Shown here: positions 24,004 to 36,216 of the stretch, one piece after another
Position numbering within the stretch: position 1 is the first letter of the stretch
Layout of the letters: each line of letters begins with the position of its first letter
Assembly (NCBI GenBank): GCA_026874595.1
Contig: CM049318.1
Span: 24,633,456-24,697,455 of the forward strand
Reading direction: 5' to 3'
Length of the DNA stretch: 64,000 nt
Source of the DNA: Sipunculus nudus
Taxonomy: Eukaryota; Annelida; Sipuncula; Golfingiida; Sipunculidae
Notes under the pieces: model-generated
Told to the model about the DNA's origin: nothing
What the model saw: only the letters and a program-made list of their open reading frames with translations
Database searches by the model: none
Translations under genes and position numbers: made by a program

Positions 24004-26629
24004 ATATTTAATCATTTAAGAGAAATGTGTGAAAAAGACAAAAATCTCAAAGAATGAGCAATGATTTCTCTCGAAATGACAGAAGGCCAAGAACATGTAT
24101 AAACAATTAGTGTTATAGAAAGATGTAGCTCAAGATTACGGGCATACCGCTTTGATCATATAGAGCATCAGAGCGGACATGGATATCCGGAGCAAAAAAA
24201 AACAAAATGTCCCATTATTTCTCGTGTTTTTTTATAACTCGTGGTGGTTCAGGTATGTTGATAGGGATTATTACGTCTTATATTTGAGAAAATGTGCGAA
24301 CATTATGTTATCACATTTATCCATTTGTTTGATGCCTTAGATATGGTGTAATTTTCAATATATTGCTTATATTTATGTAAATCGAATAGAAATAACAGTT
24401 ATATAAGACAGTAGAGCAGTTTGAATAGGAAAAATAATTTTTTGTTTGTTTTTTTTTATTAGGTTAATATTAAGCCGGGACATTTGTCTTCACTCCTAAA
24501 GTGAAACTGTAAATAACATGTTCATACAAAACATACAAAAAGCATATATCTATCCGTGTTTATGTTTTTTACTTGGATGCTATAAGAAAATAAATTGCAG
24601 TTTAAAATTATTATTATTATCATTTGAATGATTGAATTATTTTAAGATTGATTGAACTGGCTATTGTAGTATGTTGACATTTTGTTATATTGGAAAATAT
24701 ACTAATTTAAACACTTTTTAAAATCAGAATTAACACTTAACTAATTAAAAACATGAATATGTGCACAGCTGGACGGTCATTTTTAATATAGCCTCATTTG
24801 CATTCTGTCTATATGTGTTTAAAAGTCGAAAGGGAAAGGAGTTATATTATTAATAAAACATATATTTATATTACCTGTAAATCAAAGAATAACATTATAA
24901 ATAATATCAGATCTTTCATATTAACCGCCTAAAGGGGACAATTCTACATGTTCTTTATGGTCACCGTCATATTGCTATGATTTGGATCTTATTAAAAATG
25001 GGGACACCATGTACGGGTTACTGCATGACGAGATCGCGAAAATGGAAACCTCGCGAGACCACGAAACGTATAAATCACGAAAAAGTGGCCTCCCGACTTA
25101 CCTGTATGGAATTAGAAGCTACACAATTGAATGGATGATTACTTTACTATATTCAATAAAGTCTAATGTTTGATATTTTATAAATGAATGATACATTAGA
25201 CAACAGGCAATTAACTTTCGGGAAAATATGCTGATATTGTTTTATTGAAGATGAGATGATTGTACATTATTTTTTCGAGCTTAATATAACAACAACATTT
25301 TATAATCATTGGCTGAATATACTGAAATCGTTATGCCATATAAGTGTCCTGTTTTGATTTGTGTTGGCTGTATATATCCGGCTGGTAATCATCCCTTTGA
25401 AAATTGCCAATCATTTTCAATGATTAGCTGAAAATAATTACGCTTATTACTCTTTGTCGCGTTTATTACTTTTTATGCATGGTCAAAAAAAACCTTTAAG
25501 TGGCTATGCATTCACTAAGAGTCGTAACAACGCTATTGTTAGCTGTGTGGTACACAGGAAAGAGGAGTGTTGCTATGCACCCATTCCATGGTTAAATCAC
25601 AGGAAAGCTTGAAAATGGTGGCCACTTACACCAGGTAATAGCCCTACCTCTCGGTCGGAATGAAGATCCCCCAATGGTGTAGAATACATTAAATTGAAAA
25701 CATTTTAATTCTTTTTATAATAATATAATGGATTGTTCCAGAAATGTTTGCACAAAGAGCCACCAATCTATCAAGCTTCCATCATTCATTTTAGAAAAGT
25801 TACAGCCAAAGTAAATAAAAAAATGGAAAATAGATAACTCCAAATGCAAAAACGAAGCAAATAGAAAGTAAAATTGCGAACATATCGTTGTTACTAGTGG
25901 TAAAATAATTGATTACTCCTGCACAGCCTTCTTATCTCCTTCACGCTACGAATAAGTGGGGCTGTAAACAGTTGCGAGTGTTGAATATTAGACAAGACGT
26001 CGGTGCGACACTAGCCTAGTTAAATCAGTCCGTTTTTTGTGACGTATCATCACCCTTTGAGTCGAGGTTATTTCAGAACTTCACATGAAGTGTTTCGAGG
26101 TGGCTGGATTTAGCGTGGAATTTGGAATGTTACGAGCAATTCTAAAATTAACGACCCATGCAAAGTTAGTAAAATTATCCTCCTTTGCGACGACCGTACT
26201 TTGTAACAAGTAACAGGTATGTTGTCAAACAATTAATATGAAATATTAAGAGCGGTATCAGGAAGAAGTGGGACCTTCTTGGGCATATCCGCGCTCATGT
26301 GTAAATTTTACATTCCCGTTTACTTTGAAGTTCAACCTCGACACCCTCTTTGTATACGTCCGTCTATGGCGGGCCGTATGATGGTAAGGGTCGACAGGAT
26401 AACTGACCAAAATATCTCACCTGAGTTCAATTCTCGACATAATCCATGCATGTTTACCTAGCTAAGTCATAGATCACCAGGCTTCTCTGAGGTCAATTGA
26501 CTATGATTAGTATGTACAGGATAAATAACAAAGAATTCAAGATAAAATCTTCCACGTTCTCCTCGAAGAAAGGATATTATGATGATTTATTTACTATAAT
26601 TAGCATTATAAATATTATTATTATTAGAT

Positions 26630-26630
<1 letters not shown>
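24004..26630. other. Intergenic, nothing recognised
   Basis: AT-rich. The short frames at 24982-25173 and 26279-26461 have no supporting signal. Confidence 0.35.

Positions 26631-26633
<3 letters not shown>

Positions 26634-26672
<39 letters not shown>
26634..26672. repeat. (TA)n microsatellite
   Basis: Uninterrupted TA dinucleotides. Confidence 0.95.
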
Positions 26673-26675
<3 letters not shown>

Positions 26676-27239
26676 ATCTTTTTATAGATATAATTTTAAG
26701 TATTTTATCGACAGTAATTGAAAGTTCCTTTTTATTTTCTCACATTTATTCTTTTTCAAACATATACTGTCTCGTCTATTCGTAAAACTATTGTTTCTTC
26801 ACAATTTTAGACAAATAATTATTCTAATATTTTTGGCTCGATAAATATCAATATATTATCTTTTTTGACAGATAAAACAATTAACTTGCCCTATCCAATA
26901 ATTAAACATAAATGTACAACATTTGATGAGAAAACCCTCGAGTAGGTATATATTTTTCTTCCAATAAATATTATTACGATTTATTTCGTTACACGAAGGA
27001 TGCGTTCGTCCTGGTTCACCTCGTCCCATCCGAACAGACCTAAAAAAAATATATTTTAATAAATTTAGTCTTTCTCGAAATCTATGCCATGAACCCTTCT
27101 TTCATTTAATATTCCGTTGAAAAACGATATTCACATGAACATCGTATAGGTCAATGTATAATGGCATTCATATTAATCCTTATGTACATGGCTTTTTACA
27201 AAAACAAATGTCTAACATCTGCATGCTGCTTTAATAAAA

Positions 27240-27490
27240 TATCAATTTGCCCAGAAACAGTTTTTCCATTGGGCTTTTTTCATGATATCTTAACTGTTCG
27301 GGGTATATTGATTGAAGATATAATAAATGTATAAATCAGTCTTCAAAGTAAATAATAACATAAGGGTGTCACCTAGATAAATTTTTAAATGAACAGGTTT
27401 TTAATTAAATTTACTTCAGATAGCGCCTACCATGTTGGCTAAAGATTTAGAATGGGACCAGACGATGGAGAGTCAATTAAATTCACTTTA
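27240..27490. repeat. Dispersed segment matching 44480-44720
   Basis: Shared landmarks are AAGGTGTC(A/G)CCTAGATAAA, TTTTAATTAAATTTACTTCAG and TATATCATGA. Confidence 0.7.
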
Positions 27491-27497
27491 TATCATG

Positions 27498-27965
27498 ACT
27501 AGTAGATAAACCCGGAAATCGGGCTTTCTATCTTGTTTGGGTGATGTATTAAATGAGGTGAGAAAGTTGGCTCATTTTTTTTTATTTTAAAAATATATAA
27601 GATATATCTAAACTAAATATAGATTTTCCGAGGGATACTGTCTTAATAAGATAGTGCAAATATTTTAACATTCATTTCTTGTGGTCATGGCAAGAAATTC
27701 ACACATCAAAATAATTCGATATGTTTACTTTGAAGACCTGGTCAGTGATGAAGTTTACATTAGCGAACCTGAGTGGGACGCGGGGCATTCATATTTCGAA
27801 AATCCTTGAGAGGTTACATATTTTTTTTTATTGTTAGAAGTATTCAGTACAGATTGACGTACAAAAGATATTAAAGATGAACCAAATCATGTTTTTCGGC
27901 AAGGAAGCTGTTCCAAAGAAAGAAACGGAATGTGCATACCACGTGAGTAGCAGAAGCAAAGGTAG
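27498..27965. repeat. Dispersed segment with 5' hairpin, copy 1
   Basis: Collinear with 55165-55545. Both begin with a stem-loop (here AGATAAACCCG ... CGGGCTTTCTATCT), then share TATTAAATG, CATGGCAAGA, TTGAAGACCTGGTCA(G/C)TGATG, GGTTACATAT and AAGGAAGCTGTTCC(A/T)A. It is probably a non-coding transposable element or LINE 3' part; I cannot name it. Confidence 0.75.
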
Positions 27966-28135
27966 CCTCAAGGGGGGAACCAGCCGCCGCAAACTTTTTT
28001 AAGGGTTTCAGACCAATGCCTGGAACCCCCCCCCCCTCCTTCAGCTTCCGGCCCTTGGGACCTTTATTTGGGTTTTGTGATTAGACCTCCTCGGTTGAAC
28101 ATTTCCTTTTTCTAAATCCTGGGGGTTGTTCACCA
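27966..28135. repeat. Poly-C containing interspersed repeat, partial
   Basis: Matches 43412-43618: AACTTTTTTAAGGGTTTCA, a C-run, a GGGACCTTT segment, then TTCCTTTTTCTAAATCCTGG. Confidence 0.65.
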
Positions 28136-28139
28136 ATAA

Positions 28140-28281
28140 AAATTTGGAATTTGGAATTTATCAATGCTGTCGAAAATGTTACAATATATTGTTATCCGTT
28201 TATTTTGGTCTAACTCCATTAATTTTGATGAGTCAGTATCTGTTCCCCGAGGCTTTCGAATAAACGACACTATTCTCTCTC

Positions 28282-28314
<33 letters not shown>

Positions 28315-28854
28315 ATCTCAAGTGAAAAACGATATTTCCGCATTGTTGAGCATTTACTTTGCTCTATAGGACTCTTATTACTAACATTTGTATAAGCAAA
28401 AATAAAAACTGAATAAGACGTGCACATTTTCAAACATATTATTCTGTTTATAGGAAATTCCTATACGATCATTAACTAAAGAGTAGTTCAAATTATATTT
28501 CCGGTAAGGGAAGTTTTATTGTAGTTATACACGTCTTGGTGTACTTATTAAGAAATGTTAGTTTACTTTTGTATTTATACTCACCTCACCCACTTCTTCG
28601 CTGGGTCTATAGCTTCAACACAGTGTTTTTTTTTAGGAAAACTGTCAGTCAGAGCTTGAACAAAGCATCAAGCACTAAATATTGTCATCTGTTTTTGCAT
28701 AGTATGCCGTACATGTTGATTGGCGTAAGTACGTTTTCAACGAATTTCAGTCATTGTGGGGACTGCCTGGATAAGGGTTGATTAAATTTTTAGGCGGATA
28801 GTATACCAAATTACCAGATTTTTCAAATTATTGGACATAATGAAGAAATAGTTT
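28140..28854. other. Intergenic, nothing recognised
   Basis: Contains a (CT)n(TA)n(TG)n compound microsatellite at 28274-28314. No supported gene. Confidence 0.4.
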
Positions 28855-28871
28855 AAACTCGTTCTTTGAGT
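28855..28871. repeat. Left target-site duplication of the L1-like element
   Basis: AAACTCGTTCTTTGAGT. The last 14 bases recur exactly at 34297-34310, immediately after the element's poly-A tail; the leading AAA is ambiguous with the tail. Confidence 0.9.
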
Positions 28872-28882
28872 ACAATTGGCCG

Positions 28883-28892
28883 CAAGATGGCG
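28883..28892 (+). promoter_or_regulatory. YY1-like site at the LINE 5' end
   Basis: CAAGATGGCG lies 12 bases inside the 5' end of the element. Mammalian L1 5'UTRs carry a YY1 site (core AAGATGGC) at a comparable position, where it directs the transcription start. Function here is inferred. Confidence 0.4.
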
Positions 28893-29280
28893 CAGGACTA
28901 GAAACACAGGTTGTGAGCTGCCACAAATAATTTGAATTATTCGGAGGCAATTGGCATATTTCAACGAAACAATTGTACATCTAAGGTAGGATATTGCCAA
29001 ACTGTATGCTCAAAAAATTTCACTAGGACAGCAAGCGTCAATAAATAGAAAATTACGTACAAAAATACTGTAGTATTGGCTATTTGAGAATTTACCGGGG
29101 GCACAGTAGTCACGCTTGATGGACACCGTTTGGTGAGCAGAAGAAATCAGTACTTGTGTACGGATACTCATTGAACCTGGCCTTTGAATACAACAGGTGA
29201 GAGCTCTCATAATCTGGCTTTTGTGTGTAAGGAACCTTTTCCTGTTACTGTTAGGGGACCGGTATAAAAAAGGGAGAAAT

Positions 29281-30090
29281 ATGAGTGCAGTTGAAAATTC
29301 AGAAAGCTTGCCCGAGGGAATAAGTGAAAAGAAAATTCTTGAAATGATATGGAATAAAGTGACAGCTATCGATAAAACTGTGAATAATTTTGTGGAAAGA
29401 ATCCAAAAGGTCGAAGAATCAGTTAAATGCATTGAAACCTCAATGACTGAACTAGAAAATGGTGTCTCTCATATGGAGATAGAAATACAAGACTTGAAAG
29501 AAAAATATAATGATTTGACAGATGACAGAGTGTCAAGGTCAGAAACAAATGCAATGAGGAAAGAAATTATAGATTTGAGTAACAGATCAAGAAGAAATAA
29601 CATAGTGATCCACAATGTGCCGGAAGGAGTAGAAAAAGATATGGGTTGTAAGGAATACGTGATTGAATTCTTGAAGAAAAAAATTGGACTCAATCCTGTA
29701 CCCGAAGTGGAGAATGCTCATCGGTCTGGTAAAATAAACGTTTCAACAAATGAGAATAAGTCGGGTAATGATGATAATGAAGGTGGAGGCCGAACAAGGA
29801 AACCAAGGCCAATACATGCGAGGCTACTGAGACGAAACGATCGTGACTGTATTTTGGAGGAGACCCCCCAGAAGTTACGGGGGAAAAACATTTATGTCAC
29901 TGACGATATTCATCCGTACACAAGGAGTGTGCACAAGCTACTCGTGGAGAACATGAAGGACATGAGGAAAAAAGGCTGGTATGCTTTTATTCCAATGACG
30001 GTCCCGCGTGTAATCAAATACAGAAAGGGCCCAAAAGGTACGAAAAGTCCACTGCAAACATTCAGACTGAAGGAGGATATAACTGCCTAA
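29281..30090 (+). CDS. L1-type ORF1 protein (RNA-binding chaperone)
   Basis: A 269-residue protein. I chose ATG 29281 because the sequence after it has the family's layout, while the upstream in-frame extension is hydrophobic 5'UTR translation. Residues about 20-100 are heptad-rich and acidic/basic (coiled coil for trimerisation). About 103-200 form an RRM-like domain, with an RNP2-like NNIVIHNVPEG strand and a downstream PIHARLLRRNDRDCIL strand, interrupted by a Gly/Asn-rich insertion. The rest is a C-terminal domain starting IYVTDDIHP. ORF1p binds the element RNA and chaperones reverse transcription. It is uninterrupted. A shorter, more degenerate ORF1 of another LINE clade is unlikely given the RRM/CTD order. 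Confidence 0.88.
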   Translation: MSAVENSESLPEGISEKKILEMIWNKVTAIDKTVNNFVERIQKVEESVKCIETSMTELENGVSHMEIEIQDLKEKYNDLTDDRVSRSETNAMRKEIIDLSNRSRRNNIVIHNVPEGVEKDMGCKEYVIEFLKKKIGLNPVPEVENAHRSGKINVSTNENKSGNDDNEGGGRTRKPRPIHARLLRRNDRDCILEETPQKLRGKNIYVTDDIHPYTRSVHKLLVENMKDMRKKGWYAFIPMTVPRVIKYRKGPKGTKSPLQTFRLKEDITA

Positions 30091-30458
30091 ATCAGACTCA
30101 TTCAGAAATTAAATATTCTGATGTAATCAAGGTAATAATGTACTTGTTTGTTGATTATGGAATTGATTTTTCCGGTTTCAGAAAATAAGTAACACTTATA
30201 CGATGCATTGGCAGACACCATGACAAGATAGTCTGGCTCTAGCTGCCGAAACGATTAATTCTTTAAAAGATAAGACAACAGTTGGAATGTTGTTGTTTAC
30301 ATATGAAGGTCAAAGGTGTACTATTGTCATTTACTTCTATAAATATACACTTAAATGCCATATATTTATTATAATACATGTTGTCAGTAGAAAATTTAAC
30401 ATCATGCTCGCCCCCATAAAAGGAGCATATAATACTGAGAGTTTAACACTATTATTTT

Positions 30459-33400
30459 ATGGCCAGCATGGATGATAATGTTCCCACATTTACAGTCATC
30501 ACTCTTAATACAAGAGGGTTAAGAGATTATAAAAAAAGGAGGAAGGTGTTCAACTGGGTTTACAAGAAACTAGGCTGTAATGGTATATGTTGTTTACAAG
30601 AAACGCATTGCGATTTATTGTCAACGGATAAGTGGAGGTATCAGTGGAGAGGGCCAATATACTTCTCCCATGGTAGAACAGACAGTTGTGGAGTTATTAC
30701 TCTAGTTACCCCAATGTTGGACTTTAAATTAAAAAACATAAAATGTGATTTAAAAGGAAGGTATATTATTATGGAATGTATTATACAAGGCCATTTATTC
30801 ACAGTGATAAATACTTACGCACCTAATACTGAACCGGAACAGAATATTATAGTGCACTTTATAGGGAAATCCAGGAGACTGATACGTATGGCAAATCTCA
30901 GTTTATATGGGCAGGGGACTTCAATTGTTCATTAGGTGAGCTTGACGTAGATGGAGGTAATTATAAACCAAAAAAAAAGACAATTACAACAATAAAAAAT
31001 ATTAAAAAAGAAATGAATTTATGCGATATTTACAGAATAAGGCATCCATTAATAAAAGCTTTCACTTGGAGAACATTATACCCGCTAGTTCAAAGAAGAC
31101 TAGATTTTTTCTTTATATCAAATAATTTACAGCCATTTACAACTAAGTGCGACATTATTCCAAGTGCAGGCTCTGACCACTCAGCGGTACTTCTAACATT
31201 ATCAAAAATACAGTCTGAGAAATATGGCCCGTCAACTTGGAAATTTAACATTAGTTTACTTGATGATACAGTATATAAAAAAGATATTGAGACACATTAT
31301 CCAAAATGGAAAAGTGAGTATCATAAACAGAATAATTATACTCAATTATGGGAATATTTGAAATTTTGTATAAGAGAATATTCTATCGCTTATTCTAAAA
31401 AGAAAGCAAAATTAAGGAGAGAAAAAATTCAAAATCTTGAAAAATTGGTACAGATACATGAAAAAAAGTTACAAAGTAATAACAATGATCAAGAAATTTT
31501 AGAGAATTACGTCAAACATAAAAAATCCTTAGAAGAATTACATAATCATATAACAGAAGCCATAATATTACGCTCAAGGGCAACATGGTACGAAAGCGGA
31601 GAAAAGAACACTCGGTATTTTTGTAATCTTGAAAGAACACGTAAAGTTAAAACTCATATTAAAAAGCTTTCATATGAGAATAAAATCATAACTGATCCAA
31701 ATGAAATTTTGGAATCAATATTTAATTATTTTGAAAACAAATATAAAAGAAGAGGGTCGATGACCCGACAAGAATGTTCCTTGTATTTAAACAAGGTTGC
31801 TACTCCAGCAATTAAAGACACAGAAAAAATGACCAAAAAAATAAATTACATTAATCGAAGTACAGAAAGCTATTAATTCAATGGGAAACCGAAAATCACC
31901 AGGCAGTGATGGACTGCCCAAAGAATTTTATGCAGAATTCTTTCATATAGTAGCGGAAGATTTAATAAATTCATACAATTTCAGCTATAAAAATGGGTTA
32001 TTGTCGCAAAGTCAAATGCAGTCAATCATCACACTTATACCGAAAGAAGGGAAAGATATATGTCACTTGAAAAATTGGCGACCAATTAGTCTTATGAATG
32101 TCGACACAAAAATACTAAGCAAAATCTTAGCAGACAGAATAAAGCCTAATCTTAAAAATATAATTCATCCTGATCAGTCGGCTTTTATTAGCGGGAGAAA
32201 CATAAACGAGAATGTGAGATTAGTTTCAGACATTTTAGAATATACTAAAACTGAGAGACTCCAAGGTATATTATTTGCAGCAGATTTTCAGGCAGCATTC
32301 GACTCTGTCGATCACATATTCTTAGAAACTGTAATGATGAAATTCGGAATTCCTGAGACATACATAGACTGGGTGGAATTTTTATACAGAGAAACTGAAA
32401 GTTGCGTGATTAACAATGGCTACACAACTAAATATTTTAAACTAAACAGGGGATGCCGACAAGGTGATCCATTGAGCAGTTACATGTTTATTCTTATTAT
32501 TGAAATTTTAGCCTGCTTGGTTAGAAAAAGGAATAATATAAACGGAATTTATGTTGGAAATACAGAGGTAAAACAGAGCATTTTTGCGGATGATTGTACT
32601 TTCTTCCTAAAAAGCGTAAGATCTTTACAAGAATTGATAAGAGTGATATCGGAATTTTCTAAGTATGCTACACTAAGTATAAATGAGTCTAAGTCAGAGA
32701 TTGCATGGATTGGTTCAGCGAGAAACAAAACTCAGACATGGGGGAACTTTAAATGGGTAAACTTAGAAGAAAAGACAATTAAAATATTAGGCATATATTT
32801 TTCATACAACATAAATTTACAAAGACATTTTAATTTTGACAAAAAAGAAGTTGCAATGGCCACAGTATTGAACACATGGAGACAGCGAACTTTAACTATA
32901 TATGGGAGATGTCAAGTTATTCAGACGCTGGCCTTCCTAAAATACTGTATGTAGCAAATTTAATGCAACCGACAAGACAGTTTATTAAAAAAATAAAAAA
33001 CACGTTACATGACTTTATATGGAATGGAAAAAGACCAAAAATAAAGTACAACACATTAATTGGAAATTTACACGAAGGAGGCATCAGGTTACCAGACATT
33101 GATTGTAAAATAAAAGCACAAAGAGTAATTTGGATAAAAAAATTAATAAACCAAAATGAATACAAAGCCATTTGGAAGGTAGTTCCATCCCATTATTTAA
33201 AAAAGATTGGAGGAGAAAATAATATAAGGAGTAACTTCGACAAAAACAGAATACCAAAACATTTACCAATGTTTTATAAAGAGGCACTCAACAGCTGGTC
33301 TCAGTTTGCATCAAATGAACCTACAGTATTTAGAAATATTATTATTCAACCATTATGGAATAATAGTAAAATAACAATCAATAAAAAATCTTTGTATTAT

Positions 33401-34227
33401 CAGAAACTTAATGAAAAAGGTTTATACTCTGTGGCGGATTTTATTCTGAATAAAGTCGATGCAGACTCGAGTTATAAACAGACTTTTTTGCAATATATCT
33501 CGTTATACAATGCTATTCCTAATAAATGGCTAACAATTGTTAGACAGGGAATAAATGAATCAAACGAACGTGAGGAAATAAGCTGCCGTTCCCATGTACT
33601 GACAATAGAAGGAATTATGCAGATAAAAGACATGACAATGAAAAATGTATATAAATCCTTTGTGGAAAAAATCTATGAAAAGTCAACATCTCAGCAAAGG
33701 TTTGAGGTCAAACATCAAAACCTTGATTGGCATAGTGTATGTAGCTCAGTATACTCGTGTTATACAGATACATATTCAAGACATTTTCAACTGAAATTGA
33801 TACATAATTATTGCAGGTCAATAGGAATTTATTTAAATGGAGATTGAATGAAACTCAGTTATGCACATATTGTCAGGATGAAATAGAAACTATATCACAT
33901 CTGTTTTGTCAGTGTCATATTATTAAATGTTTGTATTTTAAGGTGTTAGATAAAATGGCCAAATATAATGTAGTCATGCAAAAATTAGAAGAAGAGTCAA
34001 TTTTGTATGAACAAATTAACATTGAAGAAGATAGAATGCTTGTATGTCATTTGATTAATATTTTCAAACAGGTTGTTTATTATGGAAGATATAGATCACA
34101 GGTGAATGTAGGACATTTTGTAGCAAAAGTAAATGATATAAAAAATATTGAATATAGCATTGCCAAGAAGAACAACAAGGTTCAAGTACATTGGTTTAAA
34201 TGGGGTAAATTGGCAGATTTTCATTGA
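30459..34227 (+). pseudogene. L1-type ORF2 (endonuclease/reverse transcriptase), frameshifted
   Basis: Begins at ATG 30459 with an AP-type endonuclease: LNTRGL (Asn), QETHC (Glu), NTYAPN, GDFN, and AGSDHSAVLL with the SDH triad. RT motifs follow at about 31900-32700: NWRPISLMNVDTK, DFQAAFDSVD (motif A), GCRQGDPLSSY (motif B) and FADD (motif C, the L1-style variant of YADD). A CX2C...HX4C zinc knuckle of the zf-RVT type lies at about 33860-33920 (CTYCQDEIETISHLFCQC). The frame changes four times, near 30860, in an A-run near 31828, near 32935 and near 33815. Each fits a one-base indel, two in homopolymers, so some could be assembly error. All catalytic motifs seem present. Joined across the breaks it would have the usual length for the clade. 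Confidence 0.9.
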
Positions 34228-34296
34228 AAGTGAATATGAAGGATATGTAAACGAATGTATATATAAATGTGTTATTCGAATAAAAAAAAAAAAAAA

Positions 34297-34310
34297 CTCG
34301 TTCTTTGAGT
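34297..34310. repeat. Right target-site duplication of the L1-like element
   Basis: CTCGTTCTTTGAGT directly after the poly-A tail, identical to 28858-28871. Confidence 0.9.
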
Positions 34311-35370
34311 TCCATGTCACTTGTTACGATTTTAAGTAATATATAATTTATAAATAACGTATGTACTCCATGAAATTATTGTATGGTGAAATCGCAAAAA
34401 TAAGCTCTCCTGAAACAAAGAAAAAGGTTAAAAACGCGAAATTTCAACCTCGTGAATATGAAGCCAACCACAGTAATTAAACTACTAGTAACAATCCTAA
34501 GCTGGGAATATTTGCTTCCTGCTCTTTATTTGCAGTACTTTAATACACCTTTTCTCATATAGGTTATTTCATTTGTCTGTCAGTAACTTATTTTTTTTAT
34601 TATTTTGTATCATTATCCGTAAAGAAATATTATGATAGTTTTGGGAAGCATATGTGGTAGTTTTGGCTAACACTGTCGGAAATACCAATGGTATTTTCTG
34701 CTGGTAATAGAAGCAATATATTATGTTTTTATTTTAAGGTATTCTACAACATTGTGAGATGACATATTATTTAGGCCTTATATTAACAAAATATAATAAT
34801 AATTATTATTTGTTATTATTATTATTATTATTATAAAACACAGAGTTTAACCGCTGCCATCACATCTACCTCTATCTGTATCACATCAAACTTTGGCAAT
34901 ACATTTCAATCCACCCTATCCCAGTATCGCGACATGCATCACGCACACTAGTTTCTACATCCACCATCAGTCAGTATACAATTATACAATTGTATCTTAT
35001 TACATCAAATTAGGGAATGAATTTAGAATATCGGCGTATGGCTTAATTATACATGTATTTTAAAGCTGCATTCGATCCGGACACATATGTTGGTGGAGGT
35101 ATGCTTTCTGCGAGTGCCTTCTAGTTCCTGCATTCATGGGCTGCCGCGTAGTTGTAGGTGTTGAAACTCTCCATCGGCCAGCGTTGTGTACCGTGTGACA
35201 ATGTGCAGTCATCCTTTCATTACGCCTCCAGACTACGACCTGCCCTGTTAATCTTTATCGTTAAGAAAAAGATAAGACAATGATCGTGGCGACGTCCACC
35301 GTTAACATAATAAAAACCGCGGTGTCAAGTAGTACATTGCGGGTCTATTGGTGGGAAAAGCAACAGTAAT
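34311..35370. other. Intergenic, nothing recognised
   Basis: AT-rich; an (ATT)n microsatellite lies at about 34790-34835. Confidence 0.4.
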
Positions 35371-35374
35371 GTAG

Positions 35375-35680
35375 TCGAATCCACACCATTCGAGATCGAG
35401 TCCGAGTTCGAGTCATTGAGTTTCGAGTTCAAGTTCACCTACTTTGAGTCCGGTATCATTTGGAACCCGATTCCAAGTCCGAGTCTGAGTATAGTACAAA
35501 TATTCTTAAAGATAAATTAAAAAAAGTACCTCATTTTCAGGTACAATTTACATATTTTAAACTTTACACATGTTTTTTTTCTATAACTCTGTCTAATTTC
35601 TCGAGTCCTTATACCTCCAAGTCCGGGTTCATTTTCTAGTCTAGAACCGTCGAGTCCAAGTCCGAGTCCGGGTCCCTTAA
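35375..35680. repeat. Degenerate GAGTCCGAGTTCGAGTC tract
   Basis: Two clusters (35380-35500 and 35600-35680) of imperfect GAGTCCGA/TTCGAGTC hexamer-like repeats. The Gly-Leu-rich minus-strand frame across it is an artefact. Confidence 0.65.
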
Positions 35681-35689
35681 TAAGTCCTA

Positions 35690-36215
35690 CATCACTAAAG
35701 AACCACCGATCCGCCCCATGATAAACTCCAATTTCTTGCACTGTTGTCCATATCTGAGTACCACCGGGTGACCAGAGTGTGTACAATTTGAGTTGATAAT
35801 GAGTGTTACGTCAGAACTTGCATTCATTAAAGCAGGTTTATAACGCAAGAAACCTAATTTCATGACAATCTTGCTCATTCACAATGTACCTGATCTCTAT
35901 CAGGACTGAACTGGTTGAATTCATTTTCCAGATAGAGTCGGTTGTTGCAAATTAAACGTCAAAAGAAAAAAAAAATACTTAAGTCCACTGACGATGTTTC
36001 CTCACTCTTGTCATGAACAAACTTTGGATTTACATGTCCGGTCAGTCTCTACATCGACGCATGTAATATACAAGAAATAAACATTCTCAGGAAGGCAGGC
36101 CTCCGCCATGTGGGCGGTCCTTAATGTGCGGTATTCCGAAGCCGGTGTTTTAATTTACTTATTTATTTCATGTTTCCAGGTTCATTGGTAGATAAATTAT
36201 CCAACAAGTGTTTTC
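35690..36215. other. Intergenic, nothing recognised
   Basis: No supported gene. Confidence 0.4.
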
Positions 36216-36216
36216 T

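Larger units (their letters stand above)
28872..34296 (+). mobile_element. Full-length L1-type LINE with TSD and poly-A tail
   Basis: A 5.4-kb non-LTR retrotransposon. It has a 5'UTR (28872-29280), ORF1 (29281-30090), a 368-bp inter-ORF spacer, ORF2 (30459-34227, broken), a short 3'UTR and an A-tail at about 34281-34296. A 14-17 bp direct repeat flanks it, the expected outcome of target-primed reverse transcription. The coiled-coil/RRM-type ORF1 plus AP-endonuclease and a FADD-type RT place it in the L1/Tx1 group. ORF1 is uninterrupted while ORF2 carries four single-base-type frame changes, so the insertion is fairly young but inactive as read. Confidence 0.93.

Noticed and set aside
29010-29432. 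Minus-strand 140-codon ORF over the LINE 5'UTR and ORF1 start
   Set aside because: Antisense to the LINE with no domain; L1 antisense transcripts exist in mammals but nothing here supports a protein.
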